A program made the translations under genes and the position numbers. Below, in pieces: positions 1 through 9,779 of a DNA stretch of 21,617 nucleotides. Source of the DNA: Apostichopus leukothele (taxonomy: Eukaryota > Echinodermata > Holothuroidea > Aspidochirotida > Stichopodidae); NCBI GenBank assembly GCA_010014835.2, contig JAAAKB020116510.1, forward strand, positions 1 through 21,617, written 5' to 3'. A model generated the notes under the pieces. That model ran no database searches. It was given only the letters and a program-made list of their open reading frames with translations, and was not told the DNA's origin. The stretch's first letter is position 1. Each line of letters opens with the position of its first letter.

Positions 1-430
1 ATCTGGATGCCCGAACTGTTCTGAATCTCCGGATGCTTTCAGTTTAGGTCATGTATAGTGCACACCTCCCACCGCACTGCTTATGTGCGTTTCTGGGGTG
101 AGGGGGGCTAGCAACCCCCACCCGTCAGTAGTTCCTAAGCTGCTGTGAACCACTGATTGGCCCATATTGATTTCTCTTATAGTGCCGCACAGCCTATATT
201 AGCTCTTGAGTTATCTTCATGGGCTATTGTTCACGATACCTTTTTTTTTTTTTGAAAACTGGATTTATGGTGCATTATTAAGTGATTTATTTACTTTACT
301 TTTACATTACAATTGTCATATTGTACAAAATTTTATTCTAAATGTTTTTCAAATGTCAATGGCTACTTTCAAATAGGATGTCTATTGTGCCAGTACTAAA
401 GAATGTGCAATATATGTGTTTGTATTGTTT
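1..430. other. Intergenic DNA, no gene recognised
   Basis: It contains a G/C quasi-palindrome near 101-125 (GAGGGGGGCTAGCAACCCCC), like the subterminal hairpins of the MITEs further right, and a T13-type tract at about 241. No open frame or RNA gene is supportable. Confidence 0.4.
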
Positions 431-440
431 GTCCAGACTA

Positions 441-567
441 GACGATACCAGTTTGCATAGATAATACCAGGACAAGACAGGGACTGGACAATATCAACAC
501 AAAGGTATTTTTCAGTGCTTGTCTTGTCTTGTCAGTTCTGGTATTGTCTGTGCAAACTGGTATCGTC
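441..567. repeat. Imperfect inverted repeat flanking the 22-bp array
   Basis: GACGATACCAGTTTGCA at 441-457 is the exact reverse complement of TGCAAACTGGTATCGTC at 551-567. The similarity continues inward as GATAATACCAGGACAAGACAGG against CTTGTC..CTGGTATTGTC, giving arms of about 45 bp around a spacer of roughly 35 bp. The arms are made of the same sequence as the 22-bp tandem unit that follows, so one arm is an inverted copy of array DNA. Confidence 0.75.
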
Positions 568-583
568 CTGTTATCGTTCAATC

Positions 584-737
584 CTGGTATTGTCTATTCC
601 TTGTCCTGGTATTGTCTATTCCTTGTCCTGTTATAGTCTAGTCTTTGTCCTGGTATTGTCTAGTCTTTGTCCTGGTATTGTCAATTCCTTGTCCTGGTAT
701 TGTATAGTCTTCATCCTGGTATTGTTCAGTCCTTGTC
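584..737. repeat. 22-bp minisatellite, seven in-register copies
   Basis: The unit CTGGTATTGTCTAKTCYTTGTC begins at 584, 606, 628, 650, 672, 694 and 716, an exact 22-bp period with few substitutions. Three shorter partial units (538, 557, 568) lie just upstream. Because 22 is not a multiple of three, the fairly long open frame across it arises from the repeat and is not evidence of coding. Confidence 0.9.
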
Positions 738-1032
738 TTCTCATGGTCTTGCACCTTTTTTTCTCATTTGACTTGTTGCTGTAAATACAATAGCTTCTTT
801 GTTTTAATTGAAGTGGTTGTCTTGTCATTGTACCTTCCATTGTACTGTTTTCTCATTACATTGCTTTGCTGTAAATACAATAGCTTCCCCCTGTCCCCTG
901 CATGTACAAAGCTAAAACGAACACGGCTTGTAAATACACCGTCTTGTTGCCGTGGAGATCACCTCCCTACCAGTAGTTTAGATTTTTCTTTCTTTTTCCT
1001 TTTTCTTCTTAATTTACAGATCCCAGTGATGT

Positions 1033-1152
1033 GTATTCCTTGTCTCTCTCTTTGTCCTATGTGGGTTTACCTACCCTCTTTACTGAAAAGTTGATTGATA
1101 GGTAAACCCACATAGGACAAAATTAAAGAGAGAGAAGACAGGAAGGGAATAT
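1033..1152. repeat. Foldback (long inverted repeat with 25-bp loop)
   Basis: TTTGTCCTATGTGGGTTTACC plus the next two bases (1051-1073) is repeated exactly in inverted orientation at 1099-1121. Outer CT-rich sequence (1033-1050 versus 1122-1152) is also partly complementary. The arms of about 40 bp could form a stable hairpin. It may be a foldback-type MITE or a palindromic duplication. No target duplication is visible. Confidence 0.8.
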
Positions 1153-1272
1153 GCTTGACTGAGATGTGTAGCGTCTGCCAGCCATCATAACTTTGTCAAT
1201 AGTTTGTCAATGAGTTAAGCTGTATTAACCAACTGCTACCTCACTGCCTCTTTGCTTGTTAATTCGCTATAA

Positions 1273-1329
1273 CGGCATATGACAGTATGCATACAGGCAT
1301 GTTAGCTGTATCCATACTGTCATGTGGCG
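1273..1329. repeat. Hairpin with 24-bp arms and 9-bp loop
   Basis: The arm at 1273-1296 (core ATGACAGTATGCATACAG) pairs with 1306-1329 (core CTGTATCCATACTGTCAT), with about three mismatches in 24. It lies 120 bp downstream of the larger foldback. Its function is unknown. Confidence 0.7.
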
Positions 1330-2520
1330 TAGAAACTTCTAACTACATTCCATCCCAAGTCATAGAGATTTTGTGTTTTTTTGTCTTTAATTGGATAATT
1401 AACCTTTTAATGAGGGGTAATTTTTGTTATGTTATGTGCCAATTGTAGGGGGAAGGGGGTTCTTTGATTTAGAGCAATGATTGCCTGTTTTATGATGTAT
1501 GTGGATCTTAATGTGTATTTCTGTTTACTTCTCGGGGTGTCTGTTCTCAGGGTTCTGTGTTGTTTTTTGTTTACTAATTATTTCAATAATGATGCATTTA
1601 ATATAATTCTAATAGTTTTTATGAATTTAAATTTGTACAGATTAATGAATTTGAATTGTAAATTATTGAAATAAATAGAAAAGAAGAAAGAAAAAAGGTC
1701 TTTAGTCTTATGTTGGAGTCATTTTGTTCTGCACACATAATTTCACAGTGCTGCTTAAGTATTTCTTTGTTTTTCTCAGCTTTAACTTTGTTATTGTATT
1801 TATAGCAGAATTTGCATAACTGAGCAACAGTTTAAATTTAGCTATTCAGTTCAAATTTTCAGAGAACTTCTATTGAAAAATTTGCCATTAATGCATGAAG
1901 CCAGATATTGATTAACATGTCTAGTTATCAAATAATGGTCATTTCTCTAGCTCACTAAATAAAGATGTTAATTAAATTAGTACTTAGAGAGGAAAAAAAG
2001 CGTCGTAGGCACATTGGAACAATAAGAGACAATTACCACATTGTAGAAAATGAGTTGTAACTTATGTGTTTTATTCTTCACTTTGAAAAATTGAGTGTTA
2101 AGCAACATTGAAAGTGCTAAATTCTAATTTACATCACGTACATTACAATAAAAATGAAAGACGTGAATTTAATATCCTTTTCACTATCATGCTTTTGATT
2201 CTCATGTACGAAAAGTATTTAATTAAAAGTAAATATGACAATGTCATTGAGATCATATTTGAGTATAAAAATAACCCAACATGAACAAATACAGGTCATT
2301 TGTCAATAGAGTAAAAGTAACGAAATGCAACCTAGACATTTGAGTAAAATTTATGTAAAGGTTTGAGTTGCAGGGTTACTCTGCTAATAGCTATTCAAAG
2401 CCATCACTTATATCATATCACTTTAGACCTACCCCTATATTTAGAGGAATATTTTGTCACGAGTTTGCCTTTAAAATTCCATTTTTTTTTTACATTTACA
2501 GACACATACAATTGTTACAA
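1330..2520. other. AT-rich intergenic DNA with one plus-strand AATAAA and A-rich stretch
   Basis: AATAAA near 1669-1674 is followed by a purine-rich AAAAGAAGAAAG stretch. This could be the 3' end of an upstream transcript or of an old retroelement, but no coding sequence supports either reading. The rest shows nothing I can name. Confidence 0.3.
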
Positions 2521-2522
2521 TA

Positions 2523-2795
2523 GATATCACATGACTTGAATACCGTTTGGAAAACATGCATCAAAATTATTATTTACAATTGAATTAATATCTGTTTTAA
2601 CAACTTTATATAACTTTACTAACATTAGGACTGATGTCACATGACTTTCATACATTATAGAGGTAGTGTAGGACTGATGCATTTAACAACATCCAATGAA
2701 TGTCACATGACCTAAAATACATTTCAGAGGTCATTTCAGACATCTGTTTAAACAATGTTATAATATTTTACTAATAATATGACTGATGTCACATG
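2523..2795. repeat. Degenerate direct repeats around TGTCACATGACYT
   Basis: The core TCACATG occurs at 2527, 2637, 2703 and 2789. Copies two and four share a longer upstream block of about 54 bp (ATCTGTTTWAACAA ... TTTACTAA ... GACTGATGTCACATG). This points to an old tandem duplication with diverged units of about 66-110 bp. It lies immediately upstream of the first GGTAACTCACGTTAC motif. Confidence 0.6.
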
Positions 2796-2806
2796 GGCAT
2801 TTCCAC

Positions 2807-4520
2807 GGTAACTCACGTTACATTTTTGATGTTTATCGTCTTCTTTTTGTACCATATATTTACTAACACTTGAGTTTGATCAAATAGGTATACCTCAGCC
2901 AAAATAAAAAATAAAAAAATTTGCTTCATGTAGATTGTATAGGGCAAAAAGAGTCGGTAACTCACGTATCATTTCTAAAAGCACCAACATTGGAAAACAA
3001 ATTTTATTTAAAAAGTGTCCTCATACTAAATGAACTCTAAGAAAAGTGAAATATGGTAGTTATACCTTACCTACTAGTAAACATATAGGTTGCCAAAAAA
3101 ATCCTATATCATTGTCCAGTTGCATAAAAATGATGTAAGACTGGGTAACTCACGTTACAGTAACTCACGTTACAATTTGTCCACGCATAACAGTTCATAA
3201 AAAGTAAGTTGCTGACACAATGCAATCTTATTAATTCTTATGTAACAGTTTCAAGCCTTAATAAAATTACTTCTTGTGTTAACTTGGTAACACAATGTAA
3301 CTGTTATTAACTTATTTACAGTTTCAAATACTGTTGGAATCACTACGGTGCTCCATATCATTCAACATTAAAGCCAATGAACACTGGCGCAAATGGACAA
3401 AACAATTGGCATCAATGATAAAGTTTGTGTGACATTGCAAGTGGCGAGGTTCAAGAGGCCCTGTGATAGTATAGAGTAACATTTCATGTTGATGTATCTA
3501 TATGGTTATGGGTTACAATAAAAATGGGGTCTTTCACTGTCTAACAGTGTTAGCAGCCCCTGTTTTCTTATGTCTGGCCTAGCTTAATGTACAAAAATCA
3601 AAATTCCCTTTGAAGGGTGTGAAGACTCGTGCACAAAGAAACGTCTCATGCCGGTAATCTGACCTAGTTTCGAATGAGGTGTAACAGAAGTGTTAGACAC
3701 CAACTGTTTAAGAGCTAAATTGGATATTTATATGGGAGAGCAAACATAAGCAGCAGCGGCAGTGCGATGTTAGTAGTGATGTTAATTATATGAAGTTATT
3801 AACAAGTTAATGAAAGAAACTAAAGCAAATAGAAATTATTGAGGAAGGTTTTATACCTTATCTTACACCTATTTGAACATGAAAACATTGTCAGTGGAGT
3901 ATACTCCAGTATTATAGCATACAATATGTAGTTTCTTGAAAATCGCGATACACAAGCTAAATTTTGTCAGGGTACCCGGATACCCGACAGGTAACGGCTC
4001 TCGGGTACCAGGTTCCTGATTTTTGGACCCTTGTAAACACTCATATTAACAATGAGTATAAAACAGTGAAAACCAACAATTCAATTCTGAGTTTACTATG
4101 ATAAAAACTAACTGAACTTCAATTACATATTAACAGTTCTAGCCATAATTCATTGTGAATGAATTATTGTCCATTTCTCAAAACTTGGTAGAAAACTTGA
4201 AATGGCCATGTTTATATTCACCACATTTGGTGCGTCAAGTTTGACTTGAGTTATACCTTGGTAGCATAATTGTCTACATTATAAGCATGATTATATTGTA
4301 TGGTAACTCACGTTATATGGTAATTCACGTTACATGGTAACTCACGTTACAATTTGCATCACCTACCCTACTTAACATAGTGGGGTGGGTGCACATCATT
4401 TCTTTACTTGTTGCACATTGCGGGATGATGAGTAGAAACCAAAATCCAATTATGAGATTTTTAATATTGTCATATTTGATGTATGGGGAAAAAAATAATA
4501 ATTTCGGTAACTCACGTTAC
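2807..4520. repeat. Cluster of eight GGTAACTCACGTTAC motifs, all in one orientation
   Basis: Copies start at 2807, 2956 (ending ATC), 3144, about 3159 (directly adjacent), 4302, 4319, 4336 (three copies at exact 17-bp spacing) and 4506. Five copies match the 15-mer exactly or lack only its first G; the others differ by one or two bases. The motif has GTAAC/GTTAC inverted halves around TCAC. Sequence between copies is unrelated except for a shared AATTTG after two of them. No copy was seen on the opposite strand. Whether these are binding sites or remnants of a minisatellite or mobile element cannot be decided here. Confidence 0.8.
3214..3338. repeat. Two-copy tandem duplication of about 75 bp
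   Basis: ACACAATG, then TTATTAA, then ACAGTTTCAA occur in the same order from 3215 and again from 3290, with small gaps. This is a diverged direct duplication lying between the second and third groups of the GGTAACTCACGTTAC motif. Confidence 0.5.
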
Positions 4521-5559
4521 ATCAGCTAATAGAGGTTTGAATAAAGCAAAAAATTGATTATTTTTGATTATATATTCAAAAGGTTGGTAGTGATATCTAA
4601 AGTTAGTGCCCTATGTAAGCAATAAATGAACAAATCAGTTAAGTATTACCATTTAATTTCTTAGAGGAACAAAAACAATTCTGTTAATAATTTGTTTACA
4701 AAATTTGCATTAGAGCATCCTTTCACTTCATATGCAAGTTTCTACAAAAAAAAAATCAATATTTAGGAAGGTATCATATTGATTCCACAATCTTGGATAT
4801 GTTTACAACAACATTTAACCAATGACAAGATGTGATTGCAGAATTTATATTTTGAGCCCATGTCCACTTTTTCATGGAAATGCCCTCCTGCTTTAATTCT
4901 TTTCTTGAAGAGGGCAAATTTCATCTATTAAGCTCTGGCATCTGGTTCTATCAACGTTGCCTTCAAGTAAAGTGTACTGTATACACCTATACTGCGGTTG
5001 TTTTCCCTGAGTGTGGTTTTCACTGCGCTGTGGAGATTGCAACGATCACAGATTTTACCCTTCTGTGTTTTATAATGATTCAAGTGCTCAATAGTGTTAT
5101 GCAATACTTACTTCCTGCTCATTGGCTGATTGAAATGCTAACGAATTACCAACTAGGCTGATGGACATTGTGTGGAAATTTACATATGAAAATGCCACAA
5201 ATGATGTTTCTTCAAGCAACTTCTAACAGAATTAGTAAATATGCATGAGAAACTGGACAAATTAGTATTTGCTGACAGAGTAGTGATCTAATGAATGCCA
5301 GGAACTGCCCTGATAGCATTAAACACTGAATCCTACTGTACTATACCGGAGCTTGCAGCAGATAACTGGAATTTTTCCTTATAATAGGGGTAGGAACCGG
5401 AAGGGACGAGGTGGCCCTAGCACTGTAGGTCCAAATCTGGGGCTCCAGGACTACTTTGGAGGATTACTTGTGCCTAAGCTTTCACTCCCACTCGTCAGCT
5501 TAAAAAAACAGTTTAACCCCACTTATGGGCCCGATACAGGCAATCCCTGTTTTTTTATT
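4521..5559. other. AT-rich intergenic DNA without supportable gene
   Basis: Short open frames are present but have no recognisable domain, no splice-site pattern and no repeat structure. I see nothing assignable between the last GGTAACTCACGTTAC motif and the MITE cluster. Confidence 0.4.
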
Positions 5560-5631
5560 TTTCAGTTGGTAAAGATTGCCCGACACCCCCCTTCCCCCAC
5601 CCCTATGAATAATGCTCTGGCAACGTCCCTG
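5560..5631. mobile_element. Orphan right end of a hAT-like MITE
   Basis: The sequence ends GCTCTGGCAACGTCCCTG (5614-5631), the reverse complement of a CAGGGACGTTGCCAGAGC-type terminus. It is preceded by the pyrimidine-rich CCCGACACCCCCCTTCCC stretch usual just inside such ends. I cannot find the matching left end upstream, so this is a truncated copy or a remnant. Confidence 0.45.
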
Positions 5632-5821
5632 TGTACCAACTACCAAGTAGTACTGTAAACCAAATAAAAACACTATAGAGATCATTTGTTGGACAATAGC
5701 CTACTGATTGACTGGTCAAGGGGTAACGGAGGGACATTTGACTGTATTACTGACACATTTTGTTTCTCTCTGCATTAGCTTGGGTGATTATTTTGCAATT
5801 TCTTGTGTGGTTATCTAGACA

Positions 5822-6280
5822 CATAGGCGTAGGAGGGGGGGCAGGGGGGCTGTAGCCCCCCAACCAAAATTTTTGGTGAAAATTCGGGCAAAACGCTGAG
5901 AATTTTTCAGGCACCTACTGAAAAAAGAATAATTTGCAGTGTAATTTTCATTTTTTGGGGGTGAAAATTGGGCAATATGCTGAGAATTTTTCGGGCAGCT
6001 ACTGAAAGAAGCATATTTTGCAATGTGTTTTTCAATGGTTAAACTTATATTCTTATGATCATTGTTGTTGTAACAAATTCCCCAATAATTTTAACAAATA
6101 TGGAAAGGTAATAAGACGAAAAATGAATGTATGTTATTGGCATGTGATGTTATAACCGATGAATGCCTATATGATATGCACAATAACATGTTGAACGTGC
6201 GGAGCGCGCGAAAAAATTCGGTTATATTTTCGGGCAAGTCTTTACAGCCCCCCAAATCGAATTAGGCTCCTACGCCAATG
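5822..6280. mobile_element. hAT-like MITE, 459 bp, with perfect 8-bp target-site duplication
   Basis: The left end CATAGGCGTAGGAG (5822-5835) and the right end CTCCTACGCCAATG (6267-6280) are inverted repeats with one mismatch. The element is flanked on both sides by TCTAGACA (5814-5821 and 6281-6288). An 8-bp duplication with a CA...TG terminus is the hAT superfamily signature. Inside there is no transposase, only a G/C hairpin (GGGGGGCT-GT-AGCCCCCC, 5844-5861) and an 85-bp internal tandem duplication starting at 5877 and 5962, marked by GCTGAGAATTTTTC in each copy. It is a non-autonomous element. The perfect duplication suggests a fairly recent insertion. Confidence 0.85.
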
Positions 6281-6432
6281 TCTAGACAGGTAGTAACTTA
6301 CTTCATACCCATATATTTAATTCTTGTGGCTGTTACTGTAGGAAAAATTTGGCATGAAAAACATCACGGTAACGGAGGGACACAAAACTTTTTTTTGAAG
6401 ATGTCAAATTCACTGTTCTAAAGTTACACTGA

Positions 6433-6819
6433 CAGTGGCGGAGCATCCATACAGTCAGAGGGGGCGGATGCCCCCCCCCCCCACCTGACGGACTCAAATT
6501 GACTGATGGCGCCCTTTTCGGCTTTTTACCACTTTTTACTTATTCGTGATTATTGACTTTTTTATTGCGCTCTCAAATACCAATCACAAAAAAAAATCAC
6601 ATTTTGTTGGTGGCGATGACACCTATTTATTCTTCGTTTATCTGCAAATTAGCAAAGCCCCCTGGAAAGGGTCAGTTCCGGCGATCTAGGGAGTATCTTT
6701 ACTCAAAAAATTTCTGTACGATCCGTGCCAACCTGTGGTGGCGCTCCGCTTAGATAGTGTCGAAAGCGCCCCTACAGACCATTCTCGCCCCCTGACCAAT
6801 ACCCCTAGCTCCGCCACTG
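6433..6819. mobile_element. hAT-like MITE, about 387 bp, CAGTGGCGGAGC termini
   Basis: CAGTGGCGGAGC at 6433-6444 is the exact reverse complement of GCTCCGCCACTG at 6808-6819, and a G-rich subterminal block is also partly shared. CAGTGGCGNAGC ends are widespread in hAT-type non-autonomous elements. The interior has a (C)n tract and no transposase. A clean 8-bp target duplication is not visible, so the flanks have diverged or an end has shifted. Confidence 0.75.
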
Positions 6820-7979
6820 CCTGTCAACTTATCTTCTATTGTGCCTTGTCCATACATTCCTTTAAGTTGTAGTGTACTCTACATGCATATGGTGATATAA
6901 TTGTTGTAAAGTTACGCACATTATTAGCAATCTCTTTAAAATGTTTTGTATTCCTCAGCCAAATCAAAGGAAAGGTAACTTAAGATATTCTATTTAGATT
7001 CCTTTACTCACCTTCACTGCAAAGCAGCCCGCTGTATACAATGTTGTACTCCATTCGTTCCTTTCCTTCCTATCCTTCCTATCGTTAGAAATGAATTTCC
7101 CGCGAAGCGCGTCCGTCGCGTGCCTGACCTCATTAGTATGGATGTTTTCTTGTCTGGGCATTCATCGAAGTCAGTCAACCATACATACTAAGCTGTTGGA
7201 AGCTAGACCAATTATCCTCCTTTTCGTACTGCGCAACTTCTTGTGGTTAAGAAACTCCATCTATGAGTATATTTAGGAATGCATGCACTCCACGGCAGTG
7301 CTAGATCGAACAGCTGGATCATTTCTATTAGCGGCAATATGAATTTCAGGCAATCAAGTGATAATTTTTTCCGCTTCAGATAGTAATCAGCCTAATTTTA
7401 TAACAATAATAATAATAATACATTTTAGGTGGAATTTTGTCCTAAAAAAGTCACTATTTCAATAAAAGGCCGAATGAAAAAGCGATATTTACTGATGAAA
7501 AACCGAAATTTGATATGAAATTCAAAATGCTTAAAGTTCCACACTTTACCAGGAAAGTTGGCCATAAAGGGTATAATGTCAACAAATAGCTGAAATGAAA
7601 ATGAATATTTGAAGATTAACAGTCGACGTTTCGAGATAAAATGTCTCCAAATTCCAACAAACAACTTCCAAATTTCGACAAAAACCGTCCAAATTTTGAG
7701 GAAGCCGAAATTTCAGAACAAAATGTCAGCTGAAGTTGACGTTTTACGACGAAGAAGGGGAAATCTGGGAAGGGGAGGTGGTGGTGGGATCAAATTCCGA
7801 TGAGATATACCACGGTACCAGGGCGGCCAGTAGCGTCGTGACAGAGGCTTGTAACGTCGGGAACCAGGGCGGCCTGATGAGTTGGAGCAATATAGGCCAT
7901 AATAGCGGGCATTTTGATGAACTATTCGATTTTATTTTTATTATTAATAGCATGAATAGTGTTTTTGATACTAATCATA
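6820..7979. other. Intergenic DNA, possibly including worn LINE sequence at its right end
   Basis: It holds the (AAT)n run at 7404 and a purine-rich stretch at 7745-7795. A twice-repeated ACCAGGGCGGCC occurs at 7817 and 7863. The region from about 7745 may continue the decayed minus-strand LINE beyond 7980, but no conserved motif is readable. Confidence 0.3.
7404..7420. repeat. (AAT)n microsatellite
   Basis: This short, nearly uninterrupted AAT repeat is followed by ACATTTTAGG. It may be the tail of the same repeat family as the copies near 15156 and 21467, but the GCGC motif is absent. Confidence 0.6.
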
Positions 7980-9170
7980 CAGAATCCCCTTGTGTATCTG
8001 GCAATTATGTCTTTTCTGAAAATTGTATAAACTGGGATTACAAGGTGGCTGGAGCTGTCTAGCTATAGGTTCCTGGAGGGAGATAAGTCTGGGCTGGTAA
8101 CTGTTAATGCTTAGTGGTAGCTAACTATTAATATAACCATGAAGAATTTTGAAGGAACTGGAATTGTTATTAACCATCAGATAATGGAACAAGACACAGA
8201 ATTTGAGGAGGAAAGATATATTTGTTAGTTCTTTAACGGTTAGTTCGAAATTTGGATGGGGTGGGGCCGAAACAAATGACACAGCTGATTATTTCTTATA
8301 TTTTTAATATTTAACTTGGCCTTGTCCGTCAAATATGTAACGAGCCCAACAACAAAAGCTACTAAATTAGCTTTCTCTGAGGAGGGAATGTTACTTTTTA
8401 TTTCAATTGATTTCGGTGTGGCTATTTGGGCATACTTTTTTATCTTGAGCTTTGATCGGATATGTTTTGTATTATTCTCTGATATTTTGGGCAACCTTTG
8501 TATATTGCTACATGTTTGCCTTCACAATTTGCAACATGTTTATTTTATTTTTCGTTTGTGCACTATTTTACTCAGCGGTTTCCACCACATCTTTGCCATT
8601 TTGCTTAGTTTGTGCAGTTGTTACAAGAGTCACCAAACTTTTATTGACATTTATAACGTTGTAGGACTAGTTGAGTTTCTTGGTATAATTCTACTTTGTG
8701 TTTTGAGTATCCTAGGGTTAGATCATCTCTGTCGTCAACGCTGCCGGAGAAGCTAACTTTAACTTTCAAAGTTTCTTAGTGATCTTCATTATTAATCTTT
8801 TAACATAGTTTAGCATGTATCCCTGATCAATCAGTTTTATTTTTATTTTTTTGTCAGTAATAGTAAGGTTTAAACGGCAAACAACTGCAGAGTGAGGTTT
8901 GGAGAGGCATTTGTTTAGCCAGTTTGGAATGGGTTTACCAAGTTTCGTATCTTGTGGCCATGGCTTTAGTAGAGAATTCGTAGATTCAGGATTTCCTGGT
9001 GTTAGTTCAATATTTGAGTTTTTCAAGCCGGATTCAGGATATTAGGGTGTTGGGTTACGCTTTCCTGATTAGTTTAGCCAAGGCAATAGGGTTTTGAGCA
9101 GTTTCAGCTGAGATTCCGAAGACTATTATGTTTTCTACTTGTTTTTGGAGCTTTGTTTGGGTGGAGAATT
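7980..9170 (-). mobile_element. Decayed non-LTR retrotransposon, minus strand: ORF1 with zinc knuckle and start of ORF2
   Basis: Reading the minus strand from right to left gives, in order: VENIIVFGISAETAQNP (about 9166-9055); an open frame at 9026-8766 with NLTITDKKIKIKLIDQGYML; then 8763-8570 with DDLTLGYSKHKVELY, YKCQ and, across an in-frame stop, KFGDSCNNC and QRCGGN. This last part is a CCHC-like knuckle. The frame at 8494-8240 contains EKANLVAFVVGLVTYL. This order (helical EI..L..QG, LP..I.LGY..V.V..Y, RC.KCQ.FGH..C, LVAF...) is what I know of ORF1 proteins of Jockey/CR1-like LINEs. Further along, SYQPRLISLQEP (about 8095-8060) resembles the start of the ORF2 endonuclease, and PSLYNFQKRHN follows. 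Several frame breaks and stops make it a dead, old copy. Clade and exact ends are uncertain. It runs opposite to the LINE at 10800-11660. Confidence 0.62.
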
Positions 9171-9779
9171 TTCATATTCATTAGCCCTATAGTGTTTTCT
9201 GGTTAGCGTTTGCCAGTTTGAGAGAGATCATGGTAAGAATAAGTGGCGGGCAAAGGAACATTAGCAAACATAGGTGATGAGTAGTTCGGCTGAAGCAGGT
9301 TATAAACATATATCTATGGAGCTTCCAATCTGAAAAACCAAAAAAAAAATATGCTTGATGTACCATATTGAGGGAAAAGAGACACTCAAAAGAGGTGATA
9401 CAAAAATACAATAGGTGTAGCATTTAAAGACGCTTTTCTTTGTCCTCCTGGGATCTCACCAAATATACAGAGCTCTGAAAACAACACAAAAATGAAAAAC
9501 ACTGGCAACAATCAATGGGAAGATGCTGAAAAGGAAAGTTGACGCACACTATAATGCTACAGCATGTCATTTAACGGGAACTGTCAACGAAAACTGCCAA
9601 TCAAAACAACTGCAGCTTTGGTAGAATCTGATGAAATATTTAGTAGGCATAACTCGGGTAAAGTTGTATGGCAGGCCGTCCACCTTTATCAATACACCTC
9701 TCTTAAACTTTAGATGCGTGCCCGCGATTATGTGAGTATCGTAATGGCTATAAATGTATATATTAAGCTTGTTTCCGAA

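Noticed and set aside
515-784. Open frame of 89 codons on the plus strand, Cys/Leu/Val-rich
   Set aside because: It is a translation of the 22-bp minisatellite and its flanks. The period is not a multiple of three and there is no domain.
1011-1060. Strong-looking plus-strand splice acceptor (long T/C tract then TTTACAG at 1019)
   Set aside because: No coding exon follows and the next 100 bp is a hairpin, so the pyrimidine tract is probably fortuitous.
768-1094. 108-codon plus-strand frame overlapping a foldback
   Set aside because: It is pyrimidine-rich low-complexity sequence running into the left arm of the 1033-1152 hairpin, with no protein-like composition.
3439-3460. GAGGTTCAAGAGGCCC considered as a tRNA B box
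   Set aside because: There is no matching A box, acceptor stem or SINE-like tail at the right distance.
3600-3720. Mixed-composition stretch with GTTTCGAATGAGG, considered as a SINE
   Set aside because: There is no clear A box, ends or target duplications, so it is left as unassigned intergenic sequence.
4874-5161. 95-codon plus-strand frame with an ATG start
   Set aside because: No recognisable domain, no splice context and no repeat or homology cue. Its length is compatible with chance.
5353-5658. 101-codon plus-strand frame
   Set aside because: It crosses the orphan MITE end and G/C-rich low-complexity sequence and has no domain.
6553-6753. 66-codon frame inside the second MITE
   Set aside because: It lies wholly within a non-autonomous element and does not resemble a transposase.
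7736-8062. 108-codon plus-strand frame, acidic start
   Set aside because: The right part is antisense to likely LINE ORF2 sequence and the left part is purine-rich repeat. No domain is visible.
8316-8756. 146-codon hydrophobic plus-strand frame resembling a multi-pass membrane protein
   Set aside because: It has no ATG at its start (TTG) and is the antisense of the minus-strand LINE ORF1, whose hydrophilic residues read as hydrophobic in reverse.
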